A stretch of 64,000 nt of DNA from the NCBI RefSeq assembly GCF_004795055.1, contig NZ_SSBJ01000004.1, forward strand, positions 1 to 64,000, written 5' to 3'. This document shows, piece by piece, positions 61,955-64,000 of the stretch. Made by a program: the position numbers and the translations under genes. The notes below the pieces were generated by a model. The model saw only the letters and a list, made by a program, of their open reading frames with translations. It was not told the origin of the DNA and searched no databases. Positions within the stretch are counted from its first letter, which is position 1. Each line of letters begins with the position of its first letter. Source of the DNA: Streptomyces sp. A1136. Its GTDB lineage: Bacteria; Actinomycetota; Actinomycetes; Streptomycetales; Streptomycetaceae.

Positions 61955-63025
61955 TCAAGGGAGCCGGTAGTCCGGACCCAGGACGGATCCCGCCTCGGGG
62001 TGGGTCTCGTCGTAACCGCGGGCGTCGCACTGGAAGCCGCCGCCTACGCACTTGTCGACGAGGGCCTTCAGCGTCCGGTCGTCCCAGGCGTTGAAGAAGT
62101 CGTAGTGGAAGGAGTGGCCGCTGCCGCTGGAGAGCCTGACCTGCGACATGTCACCGCTGACCGGGAACGCCATCTTGAACTCGATCATCGGGAGCGCGAC
62201 GGGGTGGTCGGCCGGGCACACGTTGTCGTTGCCGCCGGGCTTCACGACCGGATAGGCCATGTGCGCCTTGTGGTCGGGCGTGTCGAGATACCGGCCGTCC
62301 CAGCAACTGGGGGCCTGCATACGGATGTTGAGCTGCGTCCCGGCGGGACAGTTCGCGGGGAACTCGACGTTCTTGTAGCTGTCGCCGCACTCCCAGCCCT
62401 CGACCCAGCCGCGGTGGCCGCGGAACTCGGTCGCGGTCTGGGTGGGGCTGCCGACCACGAAGCGCAGTCCCTTGGGGAAGGGGCGCACGCTCTTGTAGTC
62501 GGTGACGCCGCTCTTGTAGTAGATCACTTGCGGTCCGGTGGGCAGGACGGCCTGGTTGCCGTTGTAGAGCGTGGGCATCCAGTAGCCGGACAGGTCGCCG
62601 GGGGCGTTGCAGCGGGTGCCGCCGGCGCTGAGCGAGGCCGTGGTGGAGTAGGCGTCGGTCGTGGTGTTGCCCATGAAGGTGTGGTTGTGCGAGGCGCCGG
62701 GCCGGCCCGCGAAGACGATGGGGTCGTCGGGCGCGGTCCTGCTGACGGCGCAGTCGGCCTGGAACTCGTGGAAGTAGCGGTCGGGCGGGTTCGCCCAGGA
62801 GGGGGTGACGCCGGTGACGGGCGGAACGGCCGGGACGTAGCCGTCCCCGTCCGGGTCGTCACCGGTGGCCAGGGGCGCGACGGCGGTGTGGTCCATGTGG
62901 ACGGCCGTGCCGCCGTCGACGGAGGCTTGGGCGGTCAGGGCGAGACCGCCCAGACCGGCGGCGGCGGTCAGGGCGAAGGCGAGGGGGACCAGTAGGGCTG
63001 ACAGCCTTCGGGGTCGGTGGTTCAC
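61955..63025 (-). CDS. Secreted DUF1996 protein
   Basis: A 356-residue secreted protein with signal peptide 1-34 (LVPLAFALTAAAGLGGLALT). The DUF1996 domain has the conserved HNHTFMGNTTTDAYSTTASL, SGYWMPTLYNGNQAVLPTGP, VEGWECGDSYKNVEFPANCP, YLDTPDHKAHMAYPVV and HSFHYDFFNAWDD, including the paired His residues. The family is known from secreted fungal and actinobacterial proteins, often with glycan-binding or hydrolase neighbours, but has no proven activity. It lies 35 bases upstream of the GH/discoidin gene on the same strand, so they form an operon, and the LacI-type palindrome lies 38 bases before its start. Confidence 0.9.
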   Translation of the reverse strand: MNHRPRRLSALLVPLAFALTAAAGLGGLALTAQASVDGGTAVHMDHTAVAPLATGDDPDGDGYVPAVPPVTGVTPSWANPPDRYFHEFQADCAVSRTAPDDPIVFAGRPGASHNHTFMGNTTTDAYSTTASLSAGGTRCNAPGDLSGYWMPTLYNGNQAVLPTGPQVIYYKSGVTDYKSVRPFPKGLRFVVGSPTQTATEFRGHRGWVEGWECGDSYKNVEFPANCPAGTQLNIRMQAPSCWDGRYLDTPDHKAHMAYPVVKPGGNDNVCPADHPVALPMIEFKMAFPVSGDMSQVRLSSGSGHSFHYDFFNAWDDRTLKALVDKCVGGGFQCDARGYDETHPEAGSVLGPDYRLP

Positions 63026-63063
63026 TTCTGCTCCTTCGATCGGTGGGACGCTCCCCCGACGGT

Positions 63064-63079
63064 GGGAGAGCGCTCTCTC
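63064..63079. promoter_or_regulatory. LacI-type operator before the DUF1996-GH operon
   Basis: GGGAGAGCGCTCTCTC differs from the perfect palindrome at 52442 by one base. It lies 39-54 bases before the DUF1996 ATG, where a repressor could block transcription. Confidence 0.7.
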
Positions 63080-63144
63080 AAGCGGCCCGGGAAACGCGGG
63101 GCGGCCGGCTGCCGCCCCGCGTCTCCCCGGGGTTCAGGGACGGG

Positions 63145-64000
63145 TCAGGGGAAGGACACGACGGTGGAGGGGGTGGTGGAGGTGCCCGAGGTCGGTGCTC
63201 CCGTGGCGTTGACGACGTGCTCGTACTGGCCGTTGCCGCCGAGCGAGACGACGAGCAGGTCGTGGAACTTGACGCCCGGCTTCACCGGCACCTCGAAGCC
63301 GTGGTCCTGCCGGATGGTCGGGTCCACGTTGTAGTAGCAGTAGCTGCCCAGCCCCCACCCCTCGTGGGTGTTCACCGAGTCGGCCACCTTGTAGGCCGCG
63401 AAGCCCTTGGTGGAGCCGTTCTGGATGGCGGCCTGGTTGGGCGCGTCGTACGCCTTCTCGTTCTGGAAGAAGATCGTGCGGCCCCGTTCGCCGTTCCACT
63501 GCACGTCGTACTTGTTGAAGTGCTCGACGAACAGACCGGTGGCCAGGACGTCGTCGCCGTTCACCCGGAACCCGTAGTCGGATCGGTTGGTCTCCCAGCC
63601 GACCCCGTCACCGTGGTCGGCGCGCCAGATCCAGGTGTGGTCGACGATCGTGTCGTGGTTGTTGATCACCATGCCGACCGTGGCCTTGCCGGCGCCCGCG
63701 CCACCGACCCGGACGAAGACGTCCTGCACGGTGGTCGGGTTCGCGGCGTGGTCCGTGGTGGTACCGGTGGGACCGACCTCCAGCAGGTTGGGCGAGTTGA
63801 CCGGACCAGCGTCGATCAGGAGGCCGGCGAGCTTGACGCCGTCGACATCGGCGACCTTCATCGCGGTCACTCCGTTGTCCGGGACGATCGTGGCCAGGCC
63901 GAGACCCAGTACGACCGTGTCCGGGCGGTTGACCTGGATGGTCCGGTCCACGTGGTAGACGCCGGGCGTGAAGAGCAGGTGCAGACCCTGGGCCAGCGCC
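63145..64000 (-). CDS. Secreted beta-helix protein, C-terminal part (GH55-like or related)
   Basis: The 285 visible codons continue beyond the window edge (the frame is open to base 64000). They show a right-handed beta-helix pattern with many V/I-N and D turns: LAQGLHLLFTPGVYHVDRTI, VVLGLGLATIVPDNGVTAMK, GVKLAGLLIDAGPVNSPNLL, MVINNHDTIVDHTWIWRADH and FVEHFNKYDVQWNGERGRTI. The PGVYHVD and GLIDAG-type turns resemble GH55 exo-beta-1,3-glucanases and the Streptomyces proteins often labelled adenylyl cyclase without evidence. It lies 119 bases upstream of the DUF1996 gene on the same strand. The LacI-type operator is downstream of it, so it may be regulated separately. Confidence 0.6.
   Translation of the reverse strand, partial: ALAQGLHLLFTPGVYHVDRTIQVNRPDTVVLGLGLATIVPDNGVTAMKVADVDGVKLAGLLIDAGPVNSPNLLEVGPTGTTTDHAANPTTVQDVFVRVGGAGAGKATVGMVINNHDTIVDHTWIWRADHGDGVGWETNRSDYGFRVNGDDVLATGLFVEHFNKYDVQWNGERGRTIFFQNEKAYDAPNQAAIQNGSTKGFAAYKVADSVNTHEGWGLGSYCYYNVDPTIRQDHGFEVPVKPGVKFHDLLVVSLGGNGQYEHVVNATGAPTSGTSTTPSTVVSFP

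Noticed and set aside
60399..61970. Long plus-strand open frame opposite the GH/discoidin gene
   Set aside because: Antisense shadow of a well-supported gene; Val/Gly/Arg-rich with no recognisable domain.

Overview
The window is high-GC actinobacterial DNA with the gene style of a Streptomyces chromosome: strong third-position GC bias, many GTG starts, leaderless genes with a TANNNT-like box 6 nt before the start codon, SpoIIE-type phosphatases, a sugar ABC transporter without its own ATPase, and families typical of the genus (DUF6777, DUF6131, DUF3253, CsbD, Rpf-like transglycosylase). Species cannot be named from the sequence. The gene mix (secreted enzymes, stress and regulatory genes, broken genes, IS remnants) suggests an accessory or arm-type region.

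Left part (1-20 kb): the tip of an IS630-type transposase gene, a secreted GH26-like hydrolase, small enzymes (VOC, flavodoxin-fold reductase, SnoaL-like, MBL hydrolase), a GlxA-type regulator, a geranylgeranyl-reductase-type flavoprotein, an RTX-like calcium-binding exported protein, two polysaccharide deacetylases, a COG1306-type glycosidase and an Rpf-like transglycosylase. Among them lie decayed pieces of gpsA, an IS5-type transposase, a DUF4190-like protein and a mycothiol-dependent maleylpyruvate-isomerase-like protein.

Middle part (20-44 kb): a rifamycin phosphotransferase gene (rph) preceded by an exact copy of the rifamycin-associated element; a PAS/GAF/PP2C phosphatase; then the most unusual locus, a five-gene translationally coupled operon (26287-33824) encoding a PaaK-like ligase, an MFS exporter, a double-GNAT protein, a LuxE-like acyl-protein synthetase and a LuxC reductase fused to a second PaaK-like ligase. 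No luciferase is present, so it looks like a carboxylic-acid-to-aldehyde reductase pathway for an unknown small molecule. Next come exported low-complexity proteins: three Gly-rich, one His-rich, and one DUF6777 protein with a 265-residue Asp/Gln/Asn/Lys/Pro repeat tail. Three of these (34068, 40872 and 41597) are preceded by the same 52-55 bp promoter-like sequence, about 150 bp before the first start codon. A Ser/Thr kinase, a LuxR-type regulator and a PAS/GAF/SpoIIE/HATPase phosphatase sit between them.

Right part (44-64 kb): an EamA exporter and an ArsR-like regulator sharing a TTCG-N8-CGAA operator; an NsrR/Hmp nitric-oxide module with a matching operator before each gene; a Tat-type flavin amine oxidase; a LacI regulator next to the deleted remains of a GH3 beta-glucosidase gene; a ROK regulator divergent from a sugar ABC transporter plus GH1 beta-glucosidase operon; and a secreted glycan-degrading group (GH with a discoidin domain, DUF1996, a beta-helix protein cut by the window edge). 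The palindrome GGGAGAGCGCTCTCCC before the GH3 remnant recurs with one change before the DUF1996 gene, linking both to one LacI-type regulon.
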